From Afifellaceae bacterium (lineage in GTDB: Bacteria > Pseudomonadota > Alphaproteobacteria > Rhizobiales > Afifellaceae): a stretch of DNA of 64,000 nt. Positions 17,269 to 27,941 of the stretch are shown here, piece after piece. The translations under genes and the position numbers were made by a program. Below the pieces are notes generated by a model. The model saw only the letters and a list, made by a program, of their open reading frames with translations. It was not told where the DNA came from and did no database searches. The DNA is taken from assembly GCA_028281235.1 (NCBI GenBank), contig JANQKG010000032.1, forward strand, positions 1 through 64,000, given 5' to 3'. Position 1 is the stretch's first letter; every line of letters starts with the position of its first letter.

Positions 17269-17949
17269 ATGCAGGCGCTACGTCGGAATCTGCTCGGGGC
17301 CGGTCTGGCTGCGCTGATGGTCTCCTCGGCTATGGCCGCGGAACCGGAGACAGCGTGGGAGAAAGCCGGCGAGCCGCTGCAGGCGACGGGTGCCTTTGTT
17401 GTGCCGCCGCCTTCGGGAATGGCGTTGGGCGCACCGGACCTTGATCGGGCCTATGCGCGCTATGAGGATCACAGCGCCGGCGGGATTTTGAGCGAGGTCC
17501 GCCTGGGCGTTCTTGGTTTCTGGCAGGACAATTCGGAGTCGGAGGAGGGCGTCTACGTATCCGGTCAGGTGCTTTTCGACCCGTTCGTGCGACCCTTTGA
17601 CAACTGGTTCCTCAACGTCTTCCTGCGCCCGCGGCCGCATATCGGCGGTTCCGCTTCACCTGACGGCACCGATCAGCTCTTCGCCGGCGTCACCTGGACG
17701 GTGCCGCTTTGGTGGAACTTCTTCCTCGACGCCTCGTTCGGCGGCACGGTCCATAACGGCCCGCTGTCCGGCGCGGAGGTGTCGCTCGGCTGCAGTATCC
17801 TGTTCCGCGAGAGCATCGGCCTTGGCCTGAACATCGGCGACCATTGGAGTGTCATTGCCGCCGCCGACCATTCCTCGCATGCCGACCTCTGCGACGGCGA
17901 GAATGACGGCCTGACCCATGTCGGCGTCCATTTCGGCTACCGGTTCTAG
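17269..17949 (+). CDS. PagL-like acyloxyacyl hydrolase (lipid A 3-O-deacylase family)
   Basis: The 226-residue protein has a signal peptide (LLGAGLAALMVSSAMAAE) and a short beta-barrel ending in aromatic YRF, so it is an outer membrane protein. The C-terminal block ADHSSHADLCDGENDGL matches the H-x-S active-site turn of the PagL family, whose members remove the 3-O acyl chain of lipid A; alphaproteobacterial members share the LC pair here. GGGGTGC precedes the ATG. It is divergent from the PAP2 phosphatase, and together they could be a lipid A remodelling pair. The deacylase activity itself is inferred from family membership. Confidence 0.8.
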   Translation: MQALRRNLLGAGLAALMVSSAMAAEPETAWEKAGEPLQATGAFVVPPPSGMALGAPDLDRAYARYEDHSAGGILSEVRLGVLGFWQDNSESEEGVYVSGQVLFDPFVRPFDNWFLNVFLRPRPHIGGSASPDGTDQLFAGVTWTVPLWWNFFLDASFGGTVHNGPLSGAEVSLGCSILFRESIGLGLNIGDHWSVIAAADHSSHADLCDGENDGLTHVGVHFGYRF

Positions 17950-18073
17950 ACGCAATTCGCGCGTCGTCACGCAGCCTGGCGCCTATCAACTGCCAACATG
18001 ACTTGACGCGGGGTAGCGAAGCCCTGCTATCCGTCATGTCTTGCCCGCTTGCTCCCACCGAAGAGGCATGACA

Positions 18074-19582
18074 ATGGCCGCGCGCGCCGAGATCAAGTTC
18101 GTGAAGATTGCCGAGCCGAAATCCGGCTCAGTAGTGCTCCTGACCGACCAGAACCTCAAGCTGGGCTCAGTGAGCGGCGCTTTGGTCGGCAAGATCGGGG
18201 ACGCCTTCTCGCGCGCCGCTGCCGCCGCCAAGTTCAAAGGCAAAGCGACGAAATCGCTGCAGCTTCTGGCCCCGGCCGGAATCGACCTGGATCGGCTCGT
18301 GGTCGTCGGCCTTGGCGAGCTGAGGAAGGTGACGGCTCAGGACTGGCTGAAGCTCGGAGGAGCGATTGCCGGCGCTGCCGGCGGCGAGGGCGAGACCACG
18401 GTGCTCCTTGAGAAGCCGGCCGGCAAGCCGATCACGGCGGCGGAAGCGGCCGACGTGGCGCTCGGCATCGTGCTGCGCAGCTACAATTTTGACCGCTACA
18501 AGACCAAGAAAAAGGACAACGGCGACGACAAGACGCCCAAGTCACGCCAATACACGCTCGCCGTGCCCGATCCGCGCGCCGCGAACCGTGCATGGACGGC
18601 CGCGCAAGCAGTGGCGGAAGGCGTGGCGTTGGCGCGCGATCTGGTCAACGAGCCCGCCAACGTCCTGGGGCCGGTGGAGTTTGCCGACCGGCTGAAGGGC
18701 CTTGCGGAGCTCGGTGTCGATATGGAGATCCTCGGCGAGCCTGACCTGCGCAAACTCAAGATGAATGCGCTTCTCGGCGTGGCACAGGGGTCGGAGCGGC
18801 CGCCGCGCGTTGTCGTGATGCGCTGGAACGGCGGCAAGGCCAAGGATCAGCCCGTCGCCTTCCTCGGCAAGGGCGTCGTCTTCGATACCGGCGGCATCTC
18901 CATCAAGCCCTCCGCCGGCATGGAGGACATGAAGGGTGACATGGGGGGTGCTGCGGCCGTCTCCGGGCTGATGCACACGCTTGCCGCGCGCAAGGCTAAA
19001 GTGAACGCCATCGGCATTGTCGGGCTGGTGGAGAACATGCCCGACGGCAAGGCGCAACGCCCCGGCGATATCGTGACCTCCATGTCCGGGCAGACGGTTG
19101 AGGTGATCAACACCGACGCGGAAGGCCGGCTCGTGCTTTGCGATCTCCTGACCTACGTGCAGAGGAACGACAAGCCGGCGGCAGTAGTGGACCTGGCGAC
19201 GCTGACCGGCGCCATCATCGTGGCGCTTGGCAACCACAATGCCGGGATGTTCTCCAACAACGACGCGCTCTCAAATGCGCTGACCAAGGCCGGCCTCGCC
19301 ACGGGCGAGCATGTCTGGCGCATGCCGTTGGCGCCCGAATACGACAAGATGATCGATTCCAAGTTCGCTGACATGAAGAACATTGGCGGCCGTTGGGCCG
19401 GGTCGATCACCGCCGCCCAGTTCCTGCAGCGCTTCGTGGAGGACGATACGCCCTGGGCGCATCTTGATGTCGCCGGCACCGCGATGGGCTCGCCCTCAAC
19501 GGAGACCAACCGCTCCTGGGGCTCCGGCTGGGGCGTTCGCCTTCTCGATCAATATGTTCGGGCGAAATTTGAGGGGAAATAG
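18074..19582 (+). CDS. pepA: Leucyl aminopeptidase (M17)
   Basis: PepA is a cytosolic hexameric zinc/manganese aminopeptidase that trims N-terminal residues from peptides. The protein is about 502 residues: an N-terminal macro-like domain (1-160) and the C-terminal catalytic domain with [16 protein letters not shown], the hallmark NTDAEGRL, and [14 protein letters not shown]. The ATG at 18074 has GAAGAG seven bases upstream; an ATG six bases earlier lacks that spacing. The following gene is holC, an adjacency common in alphaproteobacteria, here separated by a composite repeat. Confidence 0.96.
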   Translation: MAARAEIKFVKIAEPKSGSVVLLTDQNLKLGSVSGALVGKIGDAFSRAAAAAKFKGKATKSLQLLAPAGIDLDRLVVVGLGELRKVTAQDWLKLGGAIAGAAGGEGETTVLLEKPAGKPITAAEAADVALGIVLRSYNFDRYKTKKKDNGDDKTPKSRQYTLAVPDPRAANRAWTAAQAVAEGVALARDLVNEPANVLGPVEFADRLKGLAELGVDMEILGEPDLRKLKMNALLGVAQGSERPPRVVVMRWNGGKAKDQPVAFLGKGVVFDTGGISIKPSAGMEDMKGDMGGAAAVSGLMHTLAARKAKVNAIGIVGLVENMPDGKAQRPGDIVTSMSGQTVEVINTDAEGRLVLCDLLTYVQRNDKPAAVVDLATLTGAIIVALGNHNAGMFSNNDALSNALTKAGLATGEHVWRMPLAPEYDKMIDSKFADMKNIGGRWAGSITAAQFLQRFVEDDTPWAHLDVAGTAMGSPSTETNRSWGSGWGVRLLDQYVRAKFEGK

Positions 19583-19681
19583 GGCTCGGACCTTGAGGCG
19601 GGGCAGGGCCCACACCTCCCCCTTGCGGGTAGGTCGAAAAGGCGGCGCGTTTGCGCCGCGGGCCTGGCCGCTCTTTTTAAG

Positions 19682-19797
19682 TCGTCATTGCCGTCCCGGA
19701 CCTGATCCGTGATCAGACCCGGCAATCCATGCCATAAGGGTCTACAATGCGACGTGGGGTCGTCTGGATGCCCGGATCAAGTCCGGGCATGACGACG
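19682..19797. repeat. Composite palindromic repeat, family C, copy 1
   Basis: Starts TCGTCATTGCCG, with an internal GGCAATCCAT, and ends GGATGCCCGGATCAAGTCC then GGGCATGACGAC. It joins a TGCCGG-type palindrome to a GCCCGG-type palindrome, ~116 bp in all. Copies with the same two halves occur at 47303-47400 and, reversed, at 50303-50403. It fills most of the pepA-holC gap. Confidence 0.8.
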
Positions 19798-19814
19798 GAG
19801 GGTGTTGCGCAGCC

Positions 19815-20264
19815 ATGCCCGAGATCCTGTTCTACCATCTTGAGCGCCGGCCGCTGGAGGGCGTGCTGCCGGGGCTGCTGCAGCGCAGCCTGGAGCGCGG
19901 TTGGCACGCCATCGTCAAGGTGGGGTCGGAGGAGCGGCTGGAGGCGCTCAACGCGCATCTGTGGACCTATGATGACGGGTCGTTCCTGCCGCATGGCGCA
20001 AGCGCCGACGGCCATGCCGAGGCGCAGCCCATCTGGCTCACCACCGGCGACGACAATCCCAACGGTGCGGCTGTGCGCTTCCTCGTCGATGGCGCCGACG
20101 CCGCCGACCTTACAGGCTACGAGCGCACCGTGTTTCTGTTCGATGCCGCAGATGATGCGGGCGTTGCAAAGGCGCGCGCAGCCTGGAAGGACGCTCAGGC
20201 CGCCGGCCACGACGCCACCTATTGGCGGCAGGACGACAGCGGCAAATGGGCGAAGCAGGGGTAG
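19815..20264 (+). CDS. holC: DNA polymerase III chi subunit
   Basis: HolC links the clamp-loader complex to single-strand-binding protein at the replication fork. The 149-residue protein starts MPEILFYHLERRPLEGVLPG and contains LLQRSLERGWHAIVKVGSEER, LNAHLWTYDDGSFLPHG and PIWLTTGDDNPNGA, all typical of HolC. The usual C-terminal DATYWRQDDSGKWAKQ follows. It lies downstream of pepA as in many alphaproteobacteria, and converges with the ABC-F gene 25 bp away. Confidence 0.95.
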   Translation: MPEILFYHLERRPLEGVLPGLLQRSLERGWHAIVKVGSEERLEALNAHLWTYDDGSFLPHGASADGHAEAQPIWLTTGDDNPNGAAVRFLVDGADAADLTGYERTVFLFDAADDAGVAKARAAWKDAQAAGHDATYWRQDDSGKWAKQG

Positions 20265-20289
20265 CGGACGTTACTCGTCGTCGTTTGCC

Positions 20290-22191
<1,902 letters not shown>

Positions 22192-22252
22192 GGAGGCAGC
22201 GTCTAGGCGACAGGGCAGCGGAAAGGCAAGGCGTTCCGGTGCATGAAACGAC

Positions 22253-22278
22253 GAAACCCGGGCCGGGGCCCGGGTTTC
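22253..22278 (-). terminator. Hairpin between the OmpA-type gene and the ABC-F gene
   Basis: GAAACCCGGGCC and GGCCCGGGTTTC form a 12-bp perfect stem with a 2-nt loop. It follows the minus-strand OmpA-type gene. There is no long T-run, so termination is likely but unproven. Confidence 0.55.
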
Positions 22279-22299
22279 GATGGTCAGGATTGGCCGCCG

Positions 22300-23817
22300 T
22301 CAATATTGCGCTTGCAGGAGGTCTGTCAGCCGGCGGATGGTGGCGCGGCGGTTCAGCCGTTCCGGCGCAAGCGTCGGGACCTTCAGATAAAGCTCGCCAT
22401 AGCCCTCGGTGATCAGGTTCTCCGGCGGGATGGCAAAATTCTGCGAAAGCGCCACGGCCACCGCTTCGGCGCGCCGATCCGACAGAATGAGGTTGTCGTA
22501 ATCGGAGCCGACCGCGTCGGTGTGTCCCTCGATGAGGTAGACCTCATCGGGGAACTCGTAGAGCACTTCTTCCATGATCTGGCCGAGCGCGAACAAAGTC
22601 GGCATCTGATCGACGCCAATCGTGGCGCTGCCGAAGGCGAAGGTGATCGTGTCGAGATCGATGCGCGGCGAGTAGGCGCGCACGTTCTCATTGCGCAGAA
22701 CCTCGTCGAGCGTGTAGCGCCGCTCCATCCGCTGCACCGGCGGTGCAAGCAGCGCACGGCGCAGCTCGCGCCGCGTCGCACGGCCGAGATCGACCACATA
22801 ATCGTCCTGCGGGATGCCGACCCGAGGCGGGGGCAGATCCCGCACGATCGGCGGTGCAACGTCGCCGTCGCGGGGGCGGTTATCGATCAGCACGATCTCG
22901 GTGCCGTCGGGCAGGCGTCTGACGCGACTGAGGATGTTACCGAAACGGTCGCGCACGGTAATGACCTGCACGCCGTTCCGCCGATAGACGACGGTGCGGG
23001 TGCGGCCGCCGCGCAGCTCCTGCACCTCGACGTCCTCCGCGCCATAAAGCAGGCGACCGCCTTCGTCGGGAACGTCCGGCTCCACATAGATGTTGCCTTC
23101 GCCGAGATCGAAGATGACGCGACCGCCGCGGCGCTCCACGGCCTGGCCGCGGCCTTGCGGGCCCACGCCCCTCAGCCCGGCGGGCGGTGCACCGATGACG
23201 TCCCGGAACTGATCCAGCATCCGTTCGCGCAGGTTGCGCACGCGGTTGGCCTCCTCGCGATCGCCTTGCGCCTCAAGCTGCTCTTCCACGGTCGTGTCGG
23301 GAGCCTGGGCAGGCTCAGGTTCGGTCTCCGGCGTGGGCGCGGGTTCTGGAGCGGGCTCAGGCTCCGGCTCTGGTGTGGGTGCCGGCTCGGGTTCAGGCTC
23401 TGGAGCGGGCTCGGGTTCCGGCTCTGGCGTGGGTGCCGGCTCGGGTTCAGGCTCTGGAGCGGGCTCAGGCTCCGGCTCTGGCGTGGGCTCCGGCTCGGGT
23501 TCAGGCTCCGGAGAGGGCTCGGGCTCCGGCTCGGGTGCGAGCGGCTCCTCATCTGCGGATGTGCCGCCCTCCCTGCGCCGCCGCAGCTCCTCCTGAAGCT
23601 CCTGCGCACGGTCCAGCAGCCCTTCCGGCGTTGGCACATCCGACGCTCCCTCTTGAGGCGGTGGGTCGCAGGGTTCCTCCGTGCACGGCGCGTCCTCGGC
23701 CTGCGCGAGAATGATAACCGCGGGCGCATTGCGCGTGCCGGGCTCTGCCAGCGCCAATGGGCTCCAAAGCGCCAGCGGCGCAAGCGCCCCAGCCAGCAAC
23801 AGGCGGTCTAATCGCAT
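22300..23817 (-). CDS. OmpA-family protein with Pro/Glu-rich neck
   Basis: The 505-residue exported protein has a signal peptide ([18 protein letters not shown], ending ALA), a ~90-residue run of EPEP/PAPEP repeats (around residues 95-185), a middle domain of unknown type, and a C-terminal OmpA peptidoglycan-binding domain with [13 protein letters not shown] and [13 protein letters not shown]. The repeats could span the periplasm or capsule, holding the OmpA domain at the wall. I chose the ATG at 23817 because AGAAGGA is eight bases upstream; a start at 23838 would include that Shine-Dalgarno in the coding sequence. The opposite strand is open over the same length but shows no family motif. 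Confidence 0.88.
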   Translation of the reverse strand: MRLDRLLLAGALAPLALWSPLALAEPGTRNAPAVIILAQAEDAPCTEEPCDPPPQEGASDVPTPEGLLDRAQELQEELRRRREGGTSADEEPLAPEPEPEPSPEPEPEPEPTPEPEPEPAPEPEPEPAPTPEPEPEPAPEPEPEPAPTPEPEPEPAPEPAPTPETEPEPAQAPDTTVEEQLEAQGDREEANRVRNLRERMLDQFRDVIGAPPAGLRGVGPQGRGQAVERRGGRVIFDLGEGNIYVEPDVPDEGGRLLYGAEDVEVQELRGGRTRTVVYRRNGVQVITVRDRFGNILSRVRRLPDGTEIVLIDNRPRDGDVAPPIVRDLPPPRVGIPQDDYVVDLGRATRRELRRALLAPPVQRMERRYTLDEVLRNENVRAYSPRIDLDTITFAFGSATIGVDQMPTLFALGQIMEEVLYEFPDEVYLIEGHTDAVGSDYDNLILSDRRAEAVAVALSQNFAIPPENLITEGYGELYLKVPTLAPERLNRRATIRRLTDLLQAQY

Positions 23818-23856
23818 GGTGATCGTCCTTCTGACCAAGCCCCCTCGGTCATGTCT

Positions 23857-23953
23857 GGAGCATGATCGCGAAAAGTGGATGCCGGTTTTCGGGCAAGATC
23901 ATGCTCCAACAGAAGATAGAGCGTTTTGGCGATTCAATAAAAGACCATAGCTC
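23857..23953. repeat. Palindromic repeat, family D, copy 1
   Basis: GGAGCATGATCGCGAAAAG, then GCCGGTTTTCGGG, then AAGATCATGCTCC, a near-palindrome common in Hyphomicrobiales intergenic DNA. A tail follows (AGATAGAGC, GATTCAATA, AGCTCT). Copy 2 at 27271-27414 has the same order with an inserted hairpin. Confidence 0.75.
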
Positions 23954-23982
23954 TGAGTCCCGAATCGGCGACCACTTTACTT

Positions 23983-24546
23983 TCATCGCTCGATACGGGC
24001 AGCAATATGGCTGGGCACACGCATATGGGGTGGAACGGGAACGTCGCGCCGCACCTGCCTTACCGGCTGGAAGCCGAGCCGCTGGTAAAGCGGCAGCGCG
24101 GCGGGGTGGTCGCAGGTGCAGGTGTTGACGGTGAGTTGCGTGGCGGCGCCGGAGAATGCATCCCGGATCGCGCAACCCAGAAGCCATGGCCCGATCTTGG
24201 CGCCCGTCCATTCCGGCGTAATTCCGAAATAGGCGAGGTTGGGACTCTCTGGTGTCGCGAAATCGAGTTCGTAATAGCCGGCCGGCGTGCCATTGGCGTA
24301 GAGCACCGTGACTTCGACATCCTCACGCTGCACCTCCGCCGCCAGCGCTTCGTCGCTCATGTCGAGCCGCTCCACCCAAAGCCAATCCACCCCCACTGTG
24401 GCGTAGAGATAGCGATAGAAATGAAGCGGGATGGCCTCCGCCTTCATCAGCGCCAGCCGCGGTGATGTCGGCATAGGCGGGAAGCGGGCGGGGCGCTCCG
24501 TCAGCACCAGATAGGTGATCGTCGTCGTGACGATCTGGCCACTCAT
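23983..24546 (-). CDS. GNAT-family N-acetyltransferase
   Basis: The 187-residue protein has the GNAT acetyl-CoA fold: strand and helix around AYFGITPEWTGAKIGPWLLG, with the acetyl-CoA-binding GAKIG loop, and the C-terminal HPAALPLYQRLGFQPV typical of the family. Acceptor substrate is unknown. The ATG at 24546 overlaps the sseA stop as ATGA, so it is the fourth gene of cysK-alaX-sseA-GNAT; a longer frame to 24597 runs inside sseA and was rejected. The neighbours hint at an amino acid or thiol substrate, but that is only context. Confidence 0.88.
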   Translation of the reverse strand: MSGQIVTTTITYLVLTERPARFPPMPTSPRLALMKAEAIPLHFYRYLYATVGVDWLWVERLDMSDEALAAEVQREDVEVTVLYANGTPAGYYELDFATPESPNLAYFGITPEWTGAKIGPWLLGCAIRDAFSGAATQLTVNTCTCDHPAALPLYQRLGFQPVRQVRRDVPVPPHMRVPSHIAARIER

Positions 24547-25388
24547 GCCTCGCCCGTAACGATCGGTGCGTCCGGCCGGCTCCCCCAATCCGACCACGAG
24601 CCGTCATAGATGCGCACATCGTCCTTGCCGAGCTCAGCCAGCGCCAGAAGCAAAGTGGCCGCCGTCACGCCGGATCCGCAGGTCGTGATCACCGGGCGGG
24701 TGAGGTCGACACCCGCATCCTGGAAGAGCGCGCGGATCTCGTCCGGCGCGCGCATACGGCCCGCATCGTCGAGCAGGCTGCCATAATGCACGTTCCTGGC
24801 GCCCGGCATATGCCCGGCGCGCACGCCCGGGCGCGGCTCCGGGGCCTCGCCGCGAAAGCGCGGCGCTGAACGCGCGTCGACCACAACATCTGAGCCCGCC
24901 CTCAGCGCTGCGCCGACAGTCTCGAAATCCACGGCCGCGGCTGCATCAAAGGTGGTGCTGAAGCGCGCTGGCTGAGGCGCCGCCGCGCCGCTCTCGAGCG
25001 GAAAGCCGGCTGCTTTCCAGGCCTCCAGCCCGCCGTCCAGCACATGCACATCCGACGCGCCGAAGATCTTGAGCATCCACCAAACGCGCGCGGCAGAGAA
25101 GATGCCCATCCCGTCATAGACGACGATCGTATCACTCTCCGAAAGGCCAAGCGCCGAAGCCGCCGCGGAGAAGGACGCCGCGTCGGGCAGCATGTGCGGC
25201 AGGTCGGTTGAGCGGTCGGCGATTACGTCGATGTCGAAATAGACCGCGCCGGGGATATGCCCGGCCAGGAACTCCGCCTTGGCGTCGCGGTTCTGATCCG
25301 GCAGATACCACGACCCGTCGACGACCTTCGTATTCGGCTCGTCAAGCCGTTCCTTCAACCAATCGGGCGTGACCAGGAAGCGGCTCAT
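24543..25388 (-). CDS. sseA: 3-mercaptopyruvate sulfurtransferase / rhodanese
   Basis: A tandem-rhodanese enzyme that moves sulfane sulfur from 3-mercaptopyruvate (or thiosulfate) to thiol acceptors. Of the 281 residues, the first domain (about 1-135) is inactive and the second has the active-site loop TTCGSGVTAATL, whose CGSGVT sequence is the mercaptopyruvate-type loop rather than the thiosulfate-type CRKGVT. ATGA overlaps join it to alaX upstream and to the GNAT gene downstream. Being downstream of cysteine synthase fits a role in cysteine-sulfur handling. Confidence 0.93.
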   Translation of the reverse strand: MSRFLVTPDWLKERLDEPNTKVVDGSWYLPDQNRDAKAEFLAGHIPGAVYFDIDVIADRSTDLPHMLPDAASFSAAASALGLSESDTIVVYDGMGIFSAARVWWMLKIFGASDVHVLDGGLEAWKAAGFPLESGAAAPQPARFSTTFDAAAAVDFETVGAALRAGSDVVVDARSAPRFRGEAPEPRPGVRAGHMPGARNVHYGSLLDDAGRMRAPDEIRALFQDAGVDLTRPVITTCGSGVTAATLLLALAELGKDDVRIYDGSWSDWGSRPDAPIVTGEA

Positions 25389-26125
25389 TGCCCCTCGGCG
25401 AGCGCCAGCCGAACGCGGCGGTTCTGCCGGCCCTTCTTTTCGATCTTGGTGACCATGAGCCGGCCGATCTCAGCGGTTGAGCGCACATGCGTGCCGCCGC
25501 AGGGCTGCAAGTCCACCGCGCCGTCGGCGCCGATGGCGACGAGCCGCACGCGGCCGGAGCCGGTCGGTGGCTTCACGCTCATCGTGCGCACCAAATCGGG
25601 ATTGTCGGCGAGCTCCTCGTCGCTGATCCAGCGCGTCGCGATGGCATGGTCGGCAGTCACGAGCGCGTTCAGCCGTTCGGTGAGGTCGTCCTTGTCAATG
25701 GCGCCGGCTTCGGCAATGTCGAAGTCGAGTCGGCTCTCCTCCGCGCCGATCGAGCCGCCGGTCACGGGGTAGGGGATGAGCGAGCACATCAGATGAAGCG
25801 CCGTGTGCATGCGCATGTGCTTGTGCCGGCGGCCCCAATCGATCTCCGCACGCACCGCTGCGCCGGCGCCGGGCAGGCGCTCCTGCTCGGCCGGGACATG
25901 CACGATCTCCGCCTTGCCCTCGCCATAGACGGTCGTCGCGATCGGCAATGCGTTGTGGTCTACCACCAGCCGGCCGACATCACCCGGCTGACCGCCGCTG
26001 GTGGCGTAGAAGATCGTGCGATTGAGGATGATGCCGCCGCGATCGTTGACGGCGACGATCTCAGCCTCGCAATCGCGTTGGTATGGGTCGTCGCGAAACA
26101 GCGGCTCGGTCTCAAACGCCATCAC
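25385..26125 (-). CDS. Alanyl-tRNA editing protein AlaX
   Basis: AlaX proteins hydrolyse Ser- or Gly-tRNA-Ala, clearing AlaRS errors in trans. The 246-residue protein carries the zinc motif HTALH (in MRMHTALHLMCSL) and CxxxH (LQPCGGTHVRS), and begins with the AlaRS-C-like LNRTIFYATSGGQPGDVG. Its size suggests the AlaX-M type. A GTG at 26125 overlaps the cysK stop (GTGA), with an ATG immediately after at 26122; either may be the start. It is the second gene of the cysK operon. Confidence 0.92.
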   Translation of the reverse strand: MMAFETEPLFRDDPYQRDCEAEIVAVNDRGGIILNRTIFYATSGGQPGDVGRLVVDHNALPIATTVYGEGKAEIVHVPAEQERLPGAGAAVRAEIDWGRRHKHMRMHTALHLMCSLIPYPVTGGSIGAEESRLDFDIAEAGAIDKDDLTERLNALVTADHAIATRWISDEELADNPDLVRTMSVKPPTGSGRVRLVAIGADGAVDLQPCGGTHVRSTAEIGRLMVTKIEKKGRQNRRVRLALAEGQ

Positions 26126-27159
26126 TCAACATCCTCAAAAGGCACATCGATTTTGGGTTGCTCCACCAGCCATTTCGGCACCGGCAGGTCTTTTTCTCTC
26201 AGAAAAGCGGGGTCGAACAGCTTCGACGCATAGCGATTGCCGTAGTCGCAAAGCACGGTGACGATGGTATGGCCCGGGCCGAGCTCGCGTGCCATGCGGA
26301 TAGCGCCGGCGACGTTCACGCCCGAGGAGCCGCCCATTACCAATCCTTCCTCCGCAAGGTCGAAGACCTGCGCGACGGACTCCGCGTCGGGGATGTGCCA
26401 GGCTATGTCCACTGGCGCATCTTCAAGATTGGCGGTGATGCGGCCTTGCCCAATCCCTTCGGTAATCGACGAGCCCTCCGCCTTAAGTTCCCCGTGCGCA
26501 TAATAATGATAAAGCGCCGCGCCGGGCACGTCCGCCAGCCCAATCTTGATGTCCGCGTTGCGCCCCTTCAAGAACGCGCCGACGCCCGCGAGTGTTCCTC
26601 CGGTGCCCACGGCGGAGACGAACGCGTCGACGTTGCCCGCAGTCTGCTCCCAGATTTCCGGGCCGGTGGAATCGATATGTGCCTGGCGGTTGGCGACGTT
26701 GTCGAACTGATTGGCCCAGATGGCGCCGCCGGCTTCGGATTGGGCGAGCGCATCGGCAATGCGGCCGGAGACCTTCACGTAATTGTTGGGATTGCGATAG
26801 GGCACCGCCGGCACTTCGATGAGCTGAGCGCCGCCGAGCCTGAGCGCCACCTTCTTCTCTTCCGACTGCGTCTCCGGAATGACGATGACGGAGCGGTAGC
26901 CGAGCGCCTTGGCGACGAGGGCGAGCCCGATCCCCGTATTGCCGGCCGTGCCCTCCACGATCGTGCCGCCGGCTTTCAGCGTTCCGGCGCGCTCCGCCGC
27001 GCGCACGATCCAAAGGGCGGCGCGGTCCTTCACCGACTGGCCGGGATTGAGGAACTCCGCCTTCCCCAGGATCTTGCAGCCGGTCGCGTCGGAGGCACGG
27101 TTGAGGCGCAGAAGCGGCGTGTTGCCAATGAGGTCGAGAACGGACGGGGTGATCGGCAT
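26122..27159 (-). CDS. Cysteine synthase A-like protein
   Basis: A PLP-dependent enzyme of the CysK/CBS family, most likely making cysteine from O-acetylserine and sulfide. The start MPITPSVLDLIGNTPLLRL is at 27159; the PLP lysine is in NPGQSVKDRAALW and the phosphate loop in EGTAGNTGIGLALVA. TGGTLAGVGAFLKGR and VMGGSSGVNVAGA are also conserved. At 345 residues it is slightly longer than CysK (~310). It heads the operon with alaX, sseA and the GNAT gene. I leave the symbol blank because cysK and paralogues cannot be separated by eye. Confidence 0.88.
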   Translation of the reverse strand: MPITPSVLDLIGNTPLLRLNRASDATGCKILGKAEFLNPGQSVKDRAALWIVRAAERAGTLKAGGTIVEGTAGNTGIGLALVAKALGYRSVIVIPETQSEEKKVALRLGGAQLIEVPAVPYRNPNNYVKVSGRIADALAQSEAGGAIWANQFDNVANRQAHIDSTGPEIWEQTAGNVDAFVSAVGTGGTLAGVGAFLKGRNADIKIGLADVPGAALYHYYAHGELKAEGSSITEGIGQGRITANLEDAPVDIAWHIPDAESVAQVFDLAEEGLVMGGSSGVNVAGAIRMARELGPGHTIVTVLCDYGNRYASKLFDPAFLREKDLPVPKWLVEQPKIDVPFEDVE

Positions 27160-27270
27160 GGAGGGTCCCTGATAGCGGCGGAAAGGTATGTGCGCCGGCG
27201 AGGAGGGGCAAGGGAAGGTGTTCTCTCCGCAGACGCCCTCCAGGCAATCCCATTCGGCGCGTAGCGCCGC

Positions 27271-27414
27271 TAGAGCATGATCCCGAAAAGTGGACACCGG
27301 TTTCCCGCCTTCGCGAAGCCCGCTTCGGCGGGCGAAGCAAGGTCGGATAAGATCATGCTCAAACAAAGAGATAGAGCCGCCATTCTGATTCAATCAGAAT
27401 GGACAAGGCTCTAG
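27271..27414. repeat. Palindromic repeat, family D, copy 2 with nested hairpin
   Basis: TAGAGCATGATCCCGAAAAG and ACCGGTTTCCCG open the element and AAGATCATGCTC closes the main palindrome. A nested palindrome (CGCCTTCGCGAAG / CTTCGGCGGGCGAAG) of about 40 bp is absent from copy 1. A tail of AGAGCCGCCATTCTGATTC and its inverted partner follows, ending GGCTCTAG. It lies between the CNBD gene and cysK, upstream of cysK. Confidence 0.75.
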
Positions 27415-27423
27415 AAGCCGGTT

Positions 27424-27924
27424 TCAGCGCCCGAAGGGGCTTGCAAAAGTCTTGCGCGCCTGGCCGAGAAACGCATCGCGCGCGCCCGACGCGCTGGCGC
27501 CGGAGAGCTGACTGAGCTCCGCCTGCCGTTCCGCCAGGAGTGCTGCGAACGTGTCGACCAGCTCAGGCGCCTTGGCGAAGACGCGCTCCAGCGACCATTT
27601 GGTGATCTCCACCGCCTCCACATTGCTGACTGCGGAGACGGTGGCCGTGCGGCGATCGCCGGTGAAGAGCGACATCTCGCCCACGATCTCGCCGGGCCCG
27701 AGCGTCGCGACAATCTGCTCGCGTCCGTGCTCGTCGACAAAGTTCACGCTGACCTCGCCTTTGATGATGACGAACATGGAGCCGCCCAGGCTTCCCTGAC
27801 TCATCAGTCGCGTATGGGCACGGAAAAGGGCAGGGCGGCTCTGCGCTGCCAGGAAGCTCAGCTGCTCATCGTCGAGCGGTTCCGCGAACAGCGGAATTGT
27901 GGCGAGGAATGCGCGGTGCTCCAC
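27424..27924 (-). CDS. Cyclic-nucleotide-binding domain protein
   Basis: The 166-residue protein is a CRP-type cyclic-nucleotide-binding domain: IPLFAEPLDDEQLSFLA, then a phosphate-binding cassette GEIVGEMSLFTGDRRTATV with the conserved Gly-Glu and Arg. After the domain (about residue 125) there is only a short charged tail, with no helix-turn-helix, so it should sense a ligand and not bind DNA. The start is a GTG at 27924 behind GGGAGGAG. It lies 17 bp downstream of the lactonase gene and probably shares its transcript. Which nucleotide it binds is not apparent. Confidence 0.85.
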   Translation of the reverse strand: MEHRAFLATIPLFAEPLDDEQLSFLAAQSRPALFRAHTRLMSQGSLGGSMFVIIKGEVSVNFVDEHGREQIVATLGPGEIVGEMSLFTGDRRTATVSAVSNVEAVEITKWSLERVFAKAPELVDTFAALLAERQAELSQLSGASASGARDAFLGQARKTFASPFGR

Positions 27925-27941
27925 GTCTTACGGCTCCTCCC

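Noticed and set aside
23300..23540. Regular short repeats that could suggest a CRISPR array
   Set aside because: The repeats are codon-phased, encode EPEP/PAPEP inside an OmpA-type protein and have no unique spacers.
22243..23811. 522-codon open frame on the plus strand opposite the OmpA-type gene
   Set aside because: It mirrors the EP-rich repeats as Gly/Leu/Arg-rich repeats and has no domain; the minus-strand protein has a signal peptide, an OmpA domain and a Shine-Dalgarno.
26122..27393. Longer cysK-like start at 27393
   Set aside because: The added 78 codons read through the family D repeat; homologues start at MPITPSVLDLIGNTP.
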